NCBI RefSeq assembly: GCF_000337615.1
Contig: NZ_AOII01000041.1
Coordinates: 1 to 64,000 of the forward strand
DNA from: Natrinema pallidum DSM 3751
Lineage (GTDB): Archaea > Halobacteriota > Halobacteria > Halobacteriales > Natrialbaceae
DNA: 64,000 nucleotides
Direction of reading: 5' to 3'
The notes beneath the pieces were generated by a model. It made no database searches. It was given only the letters and a program-made list of their open reading frames with translations, and had not been told where the DNA came from. Positions 9,858 to 18,290 of this stretch are shown here, in pieces; the stretch's first letter is position 1; each line of letters starts with the position of its first letter. Position numbers and translations under genes: made by a program.

Positions 9858-10997
9858 ATGAGAACGCGCGGGACGTTGCGACTGGCGACGAGGGGGTCCA
9901 CACTCGCCCGGCGACAGGCCACCCTGGTACAGGAGGCCCTCGAGGAACGGCGGTACGAGGTCGAACTCGTCACCGTGGAGACGACGGGGGACCAGATCAG
10001 AGACGAATTGATCCATCAACTCGGGAAGACCGGCGCGTTCGTCCGCGAACTGGACGAACGCGTCCTCGACGGGGAGCTCGACGCCGCGATCCACTCGATG
10101 AAGGACATGCCGACCGAACAGCCCGCGGAACTCGTGACCGCAGCGGTCCCCGAACGGGGACGGCCCGGCGACGTCCTCGTCACGCCCGACGGGGCGACGC
10201 TCGAGGAACTGCCATCGGGCGCGACCGTCGGGACCTCGAGTCTCCGCCGGCGCGCGCAACTGCTCTCCGAGCGCTCGGACCTCGAGGTCGAGCCACTGCG
10301 CGGGAACGTCGACACGCGCCTCGAGAAGTTGCTCGCGCCCGCGCTGCAAGCGGAACACCAGGAGCGCTCGGAGGCGGACAAAGAGCGCAAGGGCAACACC
10401 GGTAACGAGGACTTCGAGCCCGAATACGACCGCACGGTCGACGAGTGGTTCGACGATCTCTCGGAACTCGAGAAGGGCGCGCTCGGCCGCGAGGTCGAGA
10501 CCGAGTACGACGCTATCGTCCTCGCTGGCGCGGGCCTCGAGCGCAGCGGGCTCGCCCACTACGTCGACTATCAGGAGTTGTCGACGTCGACGTTCGTTCC
10601 CGCACCGGGACAGGGGGCGCTCGCGGTGACCGCACCCGACGGGGAGACGGCTCGGGATATTCAGACGCACATCGATCACCCGCGAAGCCGCGTCGAGACG
10701 ACCGTCGAGCGGACGATTCTGTCGGAACTCGGCGGCGGCTGTATCGCGCCGATCGGCATCTACGCGATCGTGCAGGGCGAGTACGTCCACACGAACGTCA
10801 GCGTCTTCGACCGCGACGGCGAGGAGTCGGTGACCGCCAGCCGGGACCTGCCGGTCGAGACGTACGCCGATGCCGCCCGCTCGTTCGCGCGGGACCTCGC
10901 GGATCGCGGCGCGGCGGAACTGATCGAGCAGGCCCGAGCGGCGGCTGACGGCGACGACGGGACCGCCTCCGAGGGAGATAAGCCTGAGGGGAAATAG
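9858..10997 (+). CDS. hemC: Porphobilinogen deaminase (hydroxymethylbilane synthase)
   Basis: HemC polymerises four porphobilinogens into hydroxymethylbilane. The 379-residue chain shows LRLATRGSTLARRQA at the start, the substrate-binding IHSMKDMPTEQP, TSSLRRRAQL, PAPGQGALAV, and the cofactor-attachment cysteine in ELGGGCIAPIG. An extra acidic, charged segment of about 55-60 residues (about residues 160-218) sits between RLEKL and YDAIVLAGAG, where bacterial enzymes continue directly. The ATG at 9858 is preferred because the family N terminus starts there and a TTTTCATA-type box lies about 25 bases upstream. The SUMT gene follows after 14 bases and hemD after that, indicating an operon. Confidence 0.96.
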   Translation: MRTRGTLRLATRGSTLARRQATLVQEALEERRYEVELVTVETTGDQIRDELIHQLGKTGAFVRELDERVLDGELDAAIHSMKDMPTEQPAELVTAAVPERGRPGDVLVTPDGATLEELPSGATVGTSSLRRRAQLLSERSDLEVEPLRGNVDTRLEKLLAPALQAEHQERSEADKERKGNTGNEDFEPEYDRTVDEWFDDLSELEKGALGREVETEYDAIVLAGAGLERSGLAHYVDYQELSTSTFVPAPGQGALAVTAPDGETARDIQTHIDHPRSRVETTVERTILSELGGGCIAPIGIYAIVQGEYVHTNVSVFDRDGEESVTASRDLPVETYADAARSFARDLADRGAAELIEQARAAADGDDGTASEGDKPEGK

Positions 10998-11011
10998 CTA
11001 GCGAGTACCGA

Positions 11012-11809
11012 ATGTCAGACAACGCTATCGACGTCGACTCGGGCACCGTCTACCTCGTCGGCAGCGGACCCGGCGACCCCGACCTCTTGACCGTCAAGGC
11101 AATGCGCCTGCTCGAGGCCGCGGATGTCGTCCTCCACGACAAGCTACCCGGCCCTGAAATCATCGATATGCTCCCCGAGGACCGCCGCGAGGACGTCGGC
11201 AAGCGCGCCGGCGGCGAGCGAACGCCGCAGTCGGAGATCAACGAGCGACTGGTCGAACTCGCCCGCGAGAGGAACGCCGTCGTCCGGCTCAAGGGCGGCG
11301 ACTCCTTCGTCTTCGGTCGCGGCGGCGAGGAGGCGGAGTACCTCGCGGCCCACGACGTGCCGTTCGAAGTCGTCCCCGCCGTCACCTCGGCGATCGCCGC
11401 ACCCGCGGTGGCCGGAATTCCAGTCACGCACCGCGATCACGCCTCCTCGGTTTCCTTCGTGACGGGCCACGAGGACCCCACGAAGGAGGAGTCGGCGGTC
11501 GACTGGGACGCCCTGGCCGCAACCGGCGGTACCATCGTCGTCCTGATGGGTGTCGGCCGGCTCCCGGACTACACGGACGCGCTGCTCGAGGCTGGCATGG
11601 CTCCCGAAACGCCGGTCGCACTGGTCGAGCGGGGCACCTGGCCGGGCCAGCAGGTCGCGACGGGGACTCTCGAGACCATCGTCGACGCCCGTGACGAGGC
11701 GGGTATCTCCCCGCCCGCGATAACGGTGATCGGCGATGTCGCCGGCACGCGCGAGTCCATCGTCGACTTCTTGCGAAACGACTACGGGACAGCCGAGGAC
11801 GAGGCGTAA
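11012..11809 (+). CDS. cobA: Uroporphyrinogen-III C-methyltransferase (SUMT)
   Basis: This 265-residue enzyme uses S-adenosylmethionine to methylate uroporphyrinogen III at C2 and C7, giving precorrin-2, the entry to siroheme, cobalamin and, in archaea, the siroheme-dependent heme route. Family motifs are the N-terminal VYLVGSGPGDPDLLTVKA, VVRLKGGDSFVFGRGGEEAE, and the SAM-pocket region PAVTSAIAAPAVAGIPVTHRD. It is a stand-alone methyltransferase without the dehydrogenase/ferrochelatase part found in CysG. It sits between hemC (14-base gap) and hemD (3-base gap), so substrate supply and use are encoded together. Confidence 0.95.
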   Translation: MSDNAIDVDSGTVYLVGSGPGDPDLLTVKAMRLLEAADVVLHDKLPGPEIIDMLPEDRREDVGKRAGGERTPQSEINERLVELARERNAVVRLKGGDSFVFGRGGEEAEYLAAHDVPFEVVPAVTSAIAAPAVAGIPVTHRDHASSVSFVTGHEDPTKEESAVDWDALAATGGTIVVLMGVGRLPDYTDALLEAGMAPETPVALVERGTWPGQQVATGTLETIVDARDEAGISPPAITVIGDVAGTRESIVDFLRNDYGTAEDEA

Positions 11810-11812
11810 CCG

Positions 11813-12556
11813 ATGAGTATCTCACCTACAGTGGCCGTCTTCCGCCCCGACGACGACCGCCTCGAGCGGGCCGTCGACGTGCTCGAGACCCTTGGAGCCG
11901 AGCCGGTCCCCGACCCGATGCTGGCAGTCAACGCGACCGGCACGGTTCCTCGAACAGACGCCGAGTACGTCGTCTTCACCAGCAAGACCGGCGCGGCACT
12001 CGTCTCCGAGGCGGGCTGGGAGCCGGGCGACGAGATCGTCTGTGCGATCGGCCCGGCGACGGCCGACGCGCTCCGTGAAAAAGGGTATGCGGTCGACCTC
12101 GTCCCCGACGAGTTCACCTCGAGCGGGCTCGTTACGGCGCTCGAGAGCCGGGTCGACGGCGCGCGCGTCGAGGTCGCGCGTAGCGACCACGGCAGTTCGG
12201 TGTTGCTCGAGGGGCTCGACGACGCGGGCGCGTACGTCCACGAAACGATCCTGTATCGGCTCGTTCGGCCCGAGGAAAGCGGCCGCTCGGTCGAACTGGC
12301 CGCCGAGGGGGACCTCGACGCCGCCTGTTTCACCTCGTCGTTGACCGTCGAGCACTTCCTCGAAGCCGCCGCCGAACGCGGGGTTCGCGAGGACGCACTC
12401 GCGGGACTCGCGGATGCGACCGTCGGCGTGATCGGCGAGCCGACGGCCGAGACTGCCGCCTCGCTCGGAATCGACGTCGACGTGGTGCCCGCCGAGGCCA
12501 CGTTCGATGCGCTCGCTCACGAGACGGTCGCAGCGATCCCGAGTCGGAGCGAGTGA
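11813..12556 (+). CDS. hemD: Uroporphyrinogen-III synthase
   Basis: HemD cyclises hydroxymethylbilane with inversion of ring D to give uroporphyrinogen III. The family is poorly conserved in sequence. The 247-residue protein shows the expected two-domain pattern: an N-terminal VAVFRPDDDRLERAVDVLETLG, YVVFTSKTGAALVSE near residue 48, a hinge with VARSDHG, and the second-domain segments AACFTSSLTVEHFLEAA and VGVIGEPTAETAASLG. The start is 3 bases after the SUMT stop codon, so translation is probably coupled. The operon context makes the assignment secure. Confidence 0.94.
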   Translation: MSISPTVAVFRPDDDRLERAVDVLETLGAEPVPDPMLAVNATGTVPRTDAEYVVFTSKTGAALVSEAGWEPGDEIVCAIGPATADALREKGYAVDLVPDEFTSSGLVTALESRVDGARVEVARSDHGSSVLLEGLDDAGAYVHETILYRLVRPEESGRSVELAAEGDLDAACFTSSLTVEHFLEAAAERGVREDALAGLADATVGVIGEPTAETAASLGIDVDVVPAEATFDALAHETVAAIPSRSE

Positions 12557-12640
12557 GCCCGTCTCACGGGGCCACCCGTCCCGGGGAAGAATCGGCGATC
12601 TGGAAGGCTTTATTTATCGCCGACGGGGCAGGTGTCATTC

Positions 12641-12970
12641 GTGACCGACCGTCGTCCCGTCCTCAAAACGATCGCCATCGGTTTGAGCAGCGCGGCCGGG
12701 TGTCTCGGCACGACCGGCGATGACGCCGTCAAACGACTGGCCCCCGAACGGGAACTGTGGTCGTTCGAAGCCGACGGTCGACTCCTCGCGACTCCCGCCG
12801 TGTCCACGTCGGTAGCCTCGATCGGAACGTCTACGCGCTCGATCCGGAGACGGGCGAGGCTCACGCGGTTCGAAACTGACAACGTCGTCATCGCCGCACC
12901 GGTCGTCGCCGACGACGTTGCTTACATCGCGAGCAACGACGGACGGGTCTATGCCCTCGACGTACTCTGA
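12641..12970 (+). pseudogene. Frameshifted PQQ-type beta-propeller lipoprotein remnant
   Basis: A short reading frame (GTG at 12641, or GTG 12632) begins with a lipobox-like SSAAGCLG and a beta-propeller repeat (ELWSFEADGRLLATPAVS), loses the pattern, and regains it in RFETDNVVIAAPVVADDVAYIASNDGRVYALD. The missing middle (VHVGSLDRNVYALDPETGEAH) is readable in another frame from 12802 until a stop after 12870. Two compensating indels therefore split what was one PQQ-repeat segment. Family members normally carry six to eight blades; only about two remain before the stop at 12970, so it is also truncated. A TATA element (TTTATTTATC, about 12609) is intact. Sequencing error could explain the indels but not the short length. 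Confidence 0.7.
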
Positions 12971-13137
12971 TTCGAGGCCTCCCCTCCCGATGAGAGACTC
13001 GTGTGCGAGGGCGGCGGCCTCGATCACCGTACTGACTGGTGTGGCGGATCGAACGGGAACCGTACTCGATAGCGATCGGACTCGCCACGATCCGCGTGAC
13101 CGCACCTTTATCCCCGAAGCCGCCCCACAATCCCTCG

Positions 13138-14622
13138 ATGGCAGGGCCGGTTCCCGAACTCGAGGATCGCGCGAGGGCGTGCGCAACACGGCTGTGCACG
13201 GCCGATCGCGTGTTGCTCGCTTCCCACATCGACGCCGACGGACTCACCAGCGCCGCGATCGCTGCACAAGCGCTCGAGCGCGCGGAAATTCCGTTCGAAA
13301 CGGTCTTCGAGAAGCAACTCGACGAGGACGCGATCGCCGCGATCGCGGCGACCGACTACGAGACCGTTCTCTTTACCGACTTCGGGAGCGGCCAGCTCGA
13401 CATCATCGGCGACCACGAGGATGCGGGCGAGTTCACGCCCGTCATCGCCGACCACCACCAGCCCGCCGACCGGGACACGGAGTTCCACCTCAACCCGCTC
13501 CTGTTCGGCATCGACGGGGCCTCGGAACTCTCGGGTGCCGGCGCGAGTTACGTCCTCGCCCGGGCGCTGGCCGACGTGTCCGACACCGATCCGGAGACAT
13601 CGGTTGCGGCCGATGGAGGGGCCGCCACCGCGTCGGGGACCGCGAACGCCCGCGCCGACAACCGCGACCTCGCCGCCCTCGCCGTCGTCGGTGCCGTCGG
13701 CGACATGCAGGCCGCCGGCGGCGAACTCCACGGCGCGAACGAGGGCATCGTCGAGGAGGGCGTCGCGGCCGGCGTCCTCGAGACGGGGAAGGACCTCGCA
13801 CTGTACGGCAAACAGACCCGGCCGCTCCCGAAACTGCTCGAGTACGCCACCGACGTCCACATCCCCGGCATCTCGAACGACGAGAACGGCGCGCTTCGCT
13901 TTCTCGACGGGCTCGACCTCGAGTTGCAACGCGACGGCGAGTGGCGGCGCTGGGCCGATCTTTCAAACGACGAGAAACGGACGGTCGCCAGCGCGCTCGT
14001 CCGGCGTGCCGTCTCGAGCGGCGTGCCCGCGACGAAGATCGACGGGCTCGTCAGTACGGCCTACGTCCTGTGCGAGGAACCCGTCGGGACCGAACTCCGG
14101 GATGCAAGCGAGTTCTCGACCCTGTTGAACGCGACCGCCCGCTACGAGCGGGCCGACGTCGGGCTGGGTGTCTGTCTCGGGGACCGAGACGGCGCGCTCG
14201 AGCGGGCGCGCCAACTGCTGCGGGAGCACCGACGGAACCTCTCGGCGGGCATCGATCTCGTCACGAGCGAGGGGGCGACCCAGGAGGAGCACGTCCAGTG
14301 GTTCCACGCGAGCGACGAGATCCGTGAGACCATCGTCGGTATCGTCGCCGGGATGGCGATGGGGAACGCGGGGATCAGCCGCTCGAAGCCGATTATCGCC
14401 TTCGCCGAAAAGAACGACGAGGAGATCAAGGTCTCATCGCGAGGCACCCACTCGCTCGTCCGGCAGGGACTCGACCTCTCGGTCGTGATGGGCGAGGCCT
14501 CCCGGGCCGTCGGCGGCGACGGGGGCGGTCACGACGTCGCGGCAGGGGCCACGGTTCCGAAAGGGAAAGAGGACGTGTTCGTCGAACGCGCCGACGAAAT
14601 CGTCGGCGAGCAACTCTCCTGA
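13138..14622 (+). CDS. DHH-family phosphoesterase, archaeal RecJ-like exonuclease
   Basis: A 494-residue DHH/DHHA1 protein. The N-terminal half holds the metal motifs LLASHIDADGLTSA near residue 25, TDFGSG near 80, and VIADHHQP near 102, with NPLLFG after it. The C-terminal half contains a glycine-rich DHHA1-like end, GGDGGGHDVAAGATVP. Archaeal RecJ-like proteins degrade single-stranded DNA or RNA and some associate with the replicative helicase or with DNA polymerase D. The ATG at 13138 is preferred over 13039 because a TATA-like CCTTTATCC sits about 25-30 bases upstream. An acidic, alanine-rich insert near residues 150-178 is probably a haloarchaeal surface loop. A T-rich run at 14639-14644 may be its terminator. 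Confidence 0.9.
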   Translation: MAGPVPELEDRARACATRLCTADRVLLASHIDADGLTSAAIAAQALERAEIPFETVFEKQLDEDAIAAIAATDYETVLFTDFGSGQLDIIGDHEDAGEFTPVIADHHQPADRDTEFHLNPLLFGIDGASELSGAGASYVLARALADVSDTDPETSVAADGGAATASGTANARADNRDLAALAVVGAVGDMQAAGGELHGANEGIVEEGVAAGVLETGKDLALYGKQTRPLPKLLEYATDVHIPGISNDENGALRFLDGLDLELQRDGEWRRWADLSNDEKRTVASALVRRAVSSGVPATKIDGLVSTAYVLCEEPVGTELRDASEFSTLLNATARYERADVGLGVCLGDRDGALERARQLLREHRRNLSAGIDLVTSEGATQEEHVQWFHASDEIRETIVGIVAGMAMGNAGISRSKPIIAFAEKNDEEIKVSSRGTHSLVRQGLDLSVVMGEASRAVGGDGGGHDVAAGATVPKGKEDVFVERADEIVGEQLS

Positions 14623-14698
14623 TCCCAACAGGCGACCGTTTTTCGAACCGGCTCGGAGAACGAAGTCCTACAAGGAGGCGAGCGACTCGAGACGCGAC

Positions 14699-15454
14699 TC
14701 AGGTCGATCCGTCCATCGAGGCCGGGACCGTCGGTAACAGCGGCGCGCGCGAGGTGAACATGTAGGCCGTTTTCCGCACCGCACCCTTCCCGTACTGGAC
14801 GGCGCTCTTGTGGATCGGTGTCCGCTTCCCGCGGATCTGGGTCCGGCCTTCGAGGATGGCCTCGACGAGATGGGCACCGTCGATGTCGGCTTTCGTCGGG
14901 GTTGCCGTGTCGGGTGTCACGACGACCTCGGTGTAGGCTTTGCCGACGTTCGGCAGGTAGTGGGCGTCGCTGGCACCGATCTGTGGATAGTCGCGGCGCT
15001 CGGCGAACGTCCGGGCGCGTCGATTGCGGTAGCCGGTAAAGACCATCGAGTTGTAGGTCTCGATCGCGTCGGCGTCCTCGATGGTGCCTTTTCGGACACC
15101 GTGTCGGCTGCGCTGGAACGGATGGGGGACGATCGCCACGCCGCCGAGTTCGCGGACGGTTTCGACGGTCTCCATGAACGGTTGCCCGGCATCGGGCCGC
15201 GTCTCGACGCCGATCGCCAGCAGGTGGCCGTGCTGCGTCGAGACCTCGACACCGGGGATACCGATCAGCCCGTAGTCGGGCGCGAGATCGGCGGCACGCC
15301 GTGATTCATCGATCTCGTCGTGGTCGGTGATAACGACACCGTCGAGCCCGATATCGGCGGCATGCTCGAGGATGAGTTCGATCGGTTCGTGCCCGTCGTA
15401 GGAGTCGTCGGAGTGGACGTGAAAGTCGATCGCGAACGTGATCTGAGTTGTCAT
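14699..15454 (-). CDS. PHP-domain phosphoesterase
   Basis: A 251-residue PHP protein. Motifs in order are DFHVHSDDSYDG near residue 10, VITDHDE near 41, PGVEVST near 66, VPHPF near 107, and GASDAHYLP near 159, so the metal ligands appear complete. The segment THGHLLAIG-like strand (QHGHLLAIGV) is typical of the family. The ATG at 15454 is preferred over a TTG three codons upstream. It is convergent with the RecJ-like gene (76-base gap). It is only distantly similar to the PHP protein at 305-1084, so this is not a local duplication. Substrate unknown. Confidence 0.9.
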   Translation of the reverse strand: MTTQITFAIDFHVHSDDSYDGHEPIELILEHAADIGLDGVVITDHDEIDESRRAADLAPDYGLIGIPGVEVSTQHGHLLAIGVETRPDAGQPFMETVETVRELGGVAIVPHPFQRSRHGVRKGTIEDADAIETYNSMVFTGYRNRRARTFAERRDYPQIGASDAHYLPNVGKAYTEVVVTPDTATPTKADIDGAHLVEAILEGRTQIRGKRTPIHKSAVQYGKGAVRKTAYMFTSRAPLLPTVPASMDGST

Positions 15455-16345
15455 AGGGGCCAACGGTGCAGCGGGAGCGCTACCACCAATAACTCGTTAT
15501 CCCGCATAAACACTGTGCTGCCGCCGGCAGTCACGGATCGGTCGAAATTCAATATATCGTTACTTGGTTTATTGGTCGGATCGTCCGTCCCCGAGGGCAG
15601 ACGCTGAGGGCTCGAGACGGGGCCACGCGGCCGAAACCGATCGACAGCCGTTCCAACGGTATTGACGACCGAAAACGTCGGGAACCGACGGCCCGTCGAA
15701 ACAGGTCTCGCCGAAAGCCGGTTCGACGCCGCACTTCGACGGTGGCACGGTTCGAGTGCCCGTCGCAGTTCGATCCTCATGCGCTCTCACCCTGGGTTCG
15801 ACGACCGCGGATGGGAGAGGACGGGCCGCTCGAGAACTGCCGCGCGGGCGAGTTCGAGCGTGTCGATGGAACTCCGTGGACACCACGAGTTCGTCCGGGA
15901 ACTCGTCGATTCGGACCGTAGCCGGCCCGATGAGGTCGCCCGTGCGCTACCCAGAAGCAGGCGGTCAGCAGCCCTCCACCGGTCACTCGGAGCACTCGCG
16001 TCGCCGATGGCGTCGGAGTCGAATGGACAAACACCGTTCGCGCCGCTTCGCAAGACACTGGTGACGTGGCCGTGCTCGAGGCGATTCGCTGCGGTTCGTC
16101 CGCACCGAAAAGAGAACGATCAGCCGCGCGGGTCGGTTTGGTGGCCGAACTGCTCGCGAACGGTTGCACCACCGGCGATGCCGCAGGTCGCCCCAGAACG
16201 GTCGTGTGGAACGTCGGTCAGCGGCGCAAAGACTCGAGTTCCGAACCGGAAACGACGGAGCGGATCGACTTTCTGCCCGTGAATAAATTGTATATCGCTA
16301 CATGAAATTGCCGGTCGGCGTGCCAGGAATCGTCGCGGAGCGTGA
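15455..16345. other. Long region without a credible gene, possibly decayed coding DNA
   Basis: About 890 bases hold only open frames rich in arginine and serine with no family resemblance. Between 15860 and 16290 short stretches read like normal haloarchaeal protein but in different frames: MELRGHHEFVRELVDSDRSR from 15867, then VAVLEAIRCGSSAPKRE from about 16066 with VAELLANGCTTGDAAGR following. The change of frame suggests a decayed gene, perhaps a DNA-binding protein, but no identity can be given. The first 200 bases (15455-15660) look like the promoter region of the reverse PHP gene. Confidence 0.4.
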
Positions 16346-16396
16346 TTAGGCGGGCCTAAAATTCGGTGGACTTATCATGTTTTAGGTTAGCCTAAA
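16346..16396. promoter_or_regulatory. Two DtxR-type palindromic operators flanking a promoter
   Basis: TTAGGCGGGCCTAA at 16346-16359 and TTTAGGTTAGCCTAAA at 16381-16396 both have perfect six-base arms of the TTAGG/CCTAA type. The second matches the core of the bacterial DtxR iron-box, and haloarchaea have DtxR-family metal regulators (SirR, Idr types). Centres are 36 bases apart. A TATA-like CTTATCA at 16371-16377 lies between them, which would put the transcript start at or just after the second palindrome. Binding would block the promoter, so the genes that follow are probably repressed by metal. Confidence 0.75.
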
Positions 16397-16524
16397 TGAT
16401 AAGCGAGCGGTCCCCGATGGTACTGGTGAGAGCGGATAGCGGTAAACGGGCTTCAGTCCGACTCTCGCCGGCGCGAACGGTCGGGACGGCCGCGACGGAA
16501 CCCGAACACGACTGGAGGAAACCC

Positions 16525-17463
16525 ATGGTCGGAACGACACTCCGCGACATTCGAACCCACATCGAACGACTGGCCAGCGACGACGGGGAGTACTACGTCG
16601 TCTGTGCGCGCTCCGGCGAACGACCCGTGCCGGTCGCCGGGAAGCGGTTCGCGACCCGGACGGACGCGGCCGACGCCGCACAGGCGACCGAACAGTACCG
16701 CGCCGCGCTCCGACGGTACGATCCGCAGTTGCCGTTTTACGATCCGGTCGCCTGTCAGGAACGGCCGGCGGACGCGAACGCAGCGGCGCAGGCGGCCGGG
16801 GAGTCCAACGCTCCCACGCGAGCGCTTGGGAACGGCGATACCCAGACCACCCCGCCATCGGTCGATCGGGACCCCTGGGACGACAGCCCGTTGATCAGTT
16901 TCTGCCACGACGTCTCGGGGGCCGTCTTCGAGTCGCTCTCAGCCCGCGACCACGAGGACGCTGAGCGGGCGATCATGGAGACGTACATGGCCGCCGCCGA
17001 AGCGACGACCGACCGGAACACGCTCTGTCTGGTCTTGCTCGAGACCATGGCATCGGAGCTCGAAGCGCACCTCGAGACGGCCGAACGGATGCAGGTACTC
17101 CGGGCCGCGGCGACGAACCTCTCGCCGGTCGAACCGGCGGCCGATCCGGTGGAAGCGAGCCTCGCCTTTCTGGACTCGCTGTCGCTGATCCGGGAGTACG
17201 GCGTGACGCGGGATTCGACCGATTCGACGGACGGGACCGACGACGTCTGGACCGTCTCCCTGCGGGGCTACGCGATCGAGTGTGGCGAGTCCCGGTTTCC
17301 GACGCTGCCGATCGGGATCGATATTCTGCGACGGTCGGGAACGCCGGACGAACCGCTGGGCGTGACCGACGTCACCGCGCTCGGCGAAGGCGACTGGCAG
17401 TTCGTCCTGCGAAGCGATGCGACGGCGAGCGGACTCGTCTGTACGTGGGGGGAGCGTCAATGA
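16525..17463 (+). CDS. Uncharacterised haloarchaeal protein, first of a metal-box-controlled pair
   Basis: A 312-residue soluble acidic protein. The N-terminal 75 residues (VGTTLRDIRTHIERLASDDG, then YYVVCARSGERPVPVAGKRF, ending in YDPQLPFYDPVACQE) form a compact domain that I recognise as a recurrent haloarchaeal domain of unknown function. An alanine-rich linker follows, then a helical domain (LISFCHDVSGAVFESLSARD) and a C-terminal beta-rich part. The ATG at 16525 is decided by a strong Shine-Dalgarno GGAGGAA at 16514-16520; the in-frame ATG at 16396 overlaps an operator. A 130-base leader follows two DtxR-type boxes. The next gene overlaps its stop (ATGA). No catalytic motif is visible, and function is unknown. 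Confidence 0.8.
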   Translation: MVGTTLRDIRTHIERLASDDGEYYVVCARSGERPVPVAGKRFATRTDAADAAQATEQYRAALRRYDPQLPFYDPVACQERPADANAAAQAAGESNAPTRALGNGDTQTTPPSVDRDPWDDSPLISFCHDVSGAVFESLSARDHEDAERAIMETYMAAAEATTDRNTLCLVLLETMASELEAHLETAERMQVLRAAATNLSPVEPAADPVEASLAFLDSLSLIREYGVTRDSTDSTDGTDDVWTVSLRGYAIECGESRFPTLPIGIDILRRSGTPDEPLGVTDVTALGEGDWQFVLRSDATASGLVCTWGERQ

Positions 17464-18260
17464 CCGGATCGACCGCCGTTCATCGGGCACTCGACTGTGT
17501 CGACGAGGAACGGGCAGCCGTCGAGAAACGGGACGCGGCGTTCGAGGCGTTCGCACGGCGCGTTCGCGAAGTCCCGGCGGAGCGTCCCGCGGCCGCCCGC
17601 TCCCAGCAAGCGGTCGCAGCGACACCGGCGATGGCGACGACGGTTCAGACCGGGCGATCGACTACGACGGGCGATCGCTGTGTCACCGTTCGGGAGGCGT
17701 TCGCCGAAACCGTCCGTCCCCACAGTATCGCCGACTGCGAGGCGGACGAGTCGCTCACCGAGACGATCGCCGCGGAACTGAGCGAAGACATCGCCGTCGC
17801 GCTCGCGTCGGAAACGGGCTGGACGCCGCCGCTCAAACGGGCCGTCCTCGAGACGGTCGAGACCAGGCGAACGGAAGCAGACGTCGTCCAGCAAACCCTC
17901 CGGAGCGAGCGGGAGACGCTCACGGACGCCCGCGACGAGATCGACGACATCCTCGCGTGGCTCCAGTCGATGGCCGACGAGTCGCTCCTCCAACGTGACT
18001 TCGAGACGTTACGGGAGAACCACGATCGACTCGCGACCTATCGGGATCGACTCGAGACGCTCACGGCGGACCGACAGGCGCAGTTTACCCGCTCGACGAA
18101 CCGCTACGGACCGGGCGGGACCCGATATCGAACGCTGGTCGAATCCGTCTACTCGGACTGTGCGGTCCGATACCCGCTGCTCTCGAGCGCGACGCGGCTG
18201 TACGGGATCTGCGGTGACTGTCAGCGGACGGTTCGAGCGCACCTGTCGCGGCGCGTGTAA
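17460..18260 (+). CDS. Uncharacterised coiled-coil protein, second of the pair
   Basis: A 266-residue protein with no membrane helix. A helical N terminus (VHRALDCVDEERAAVEKRDAA) is followed by a variable segment, a conserved-looking domain starting VREAFAETVRPHS near residue 77, and a long heptad-type helix (residues about 150-210, TEADVVQQTLRSERETLTDA). The end carries a C-x2-C pair in YGICGDCQRTVRAHL, which with upstream cysteine could bind metal. The ATG overlaps the previous stop codon (ATGA), so the two genes are translationally coupled and fall under the same DtxR-type boxes. Similar proteins are confined to haloarchaea as far as I know; function unknown. Confidence 0.78.
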   Translation: MTGSTAVHRALDCVDEERAAVEKRDAAFEAFARRVREVPAERPAAARSQQAVAATPAMATTVQTGRSTTTGDRCVTVREAFAETVRPHSIADCEADESLTETIAAELSEDIAVALASETGWTPPLKRAVLETVETRRTEADVVQQTLRSERETLTDARDEIDDILAWLQSMADESLLQRDFETLRENHDRLATYRDRLETLTADRQAQFTRSTNRYGPGGTRYRTLVESVYSDCAVRYPLLSSATRLYGICGDCQRTVRAHLSRRV

Positions 18261-18290
18261 GCCGACGGGACGCGACCGCGAACCTGGCGG

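Noticed and set aside
15662-16282. 206-codon open frame on the plus strand
   Set aside because: Arginine/serine-rich composition, no ribosome site or TATA at the start, and protein-like traces change frame inside it; treated as a possible decayed region, not a gene.
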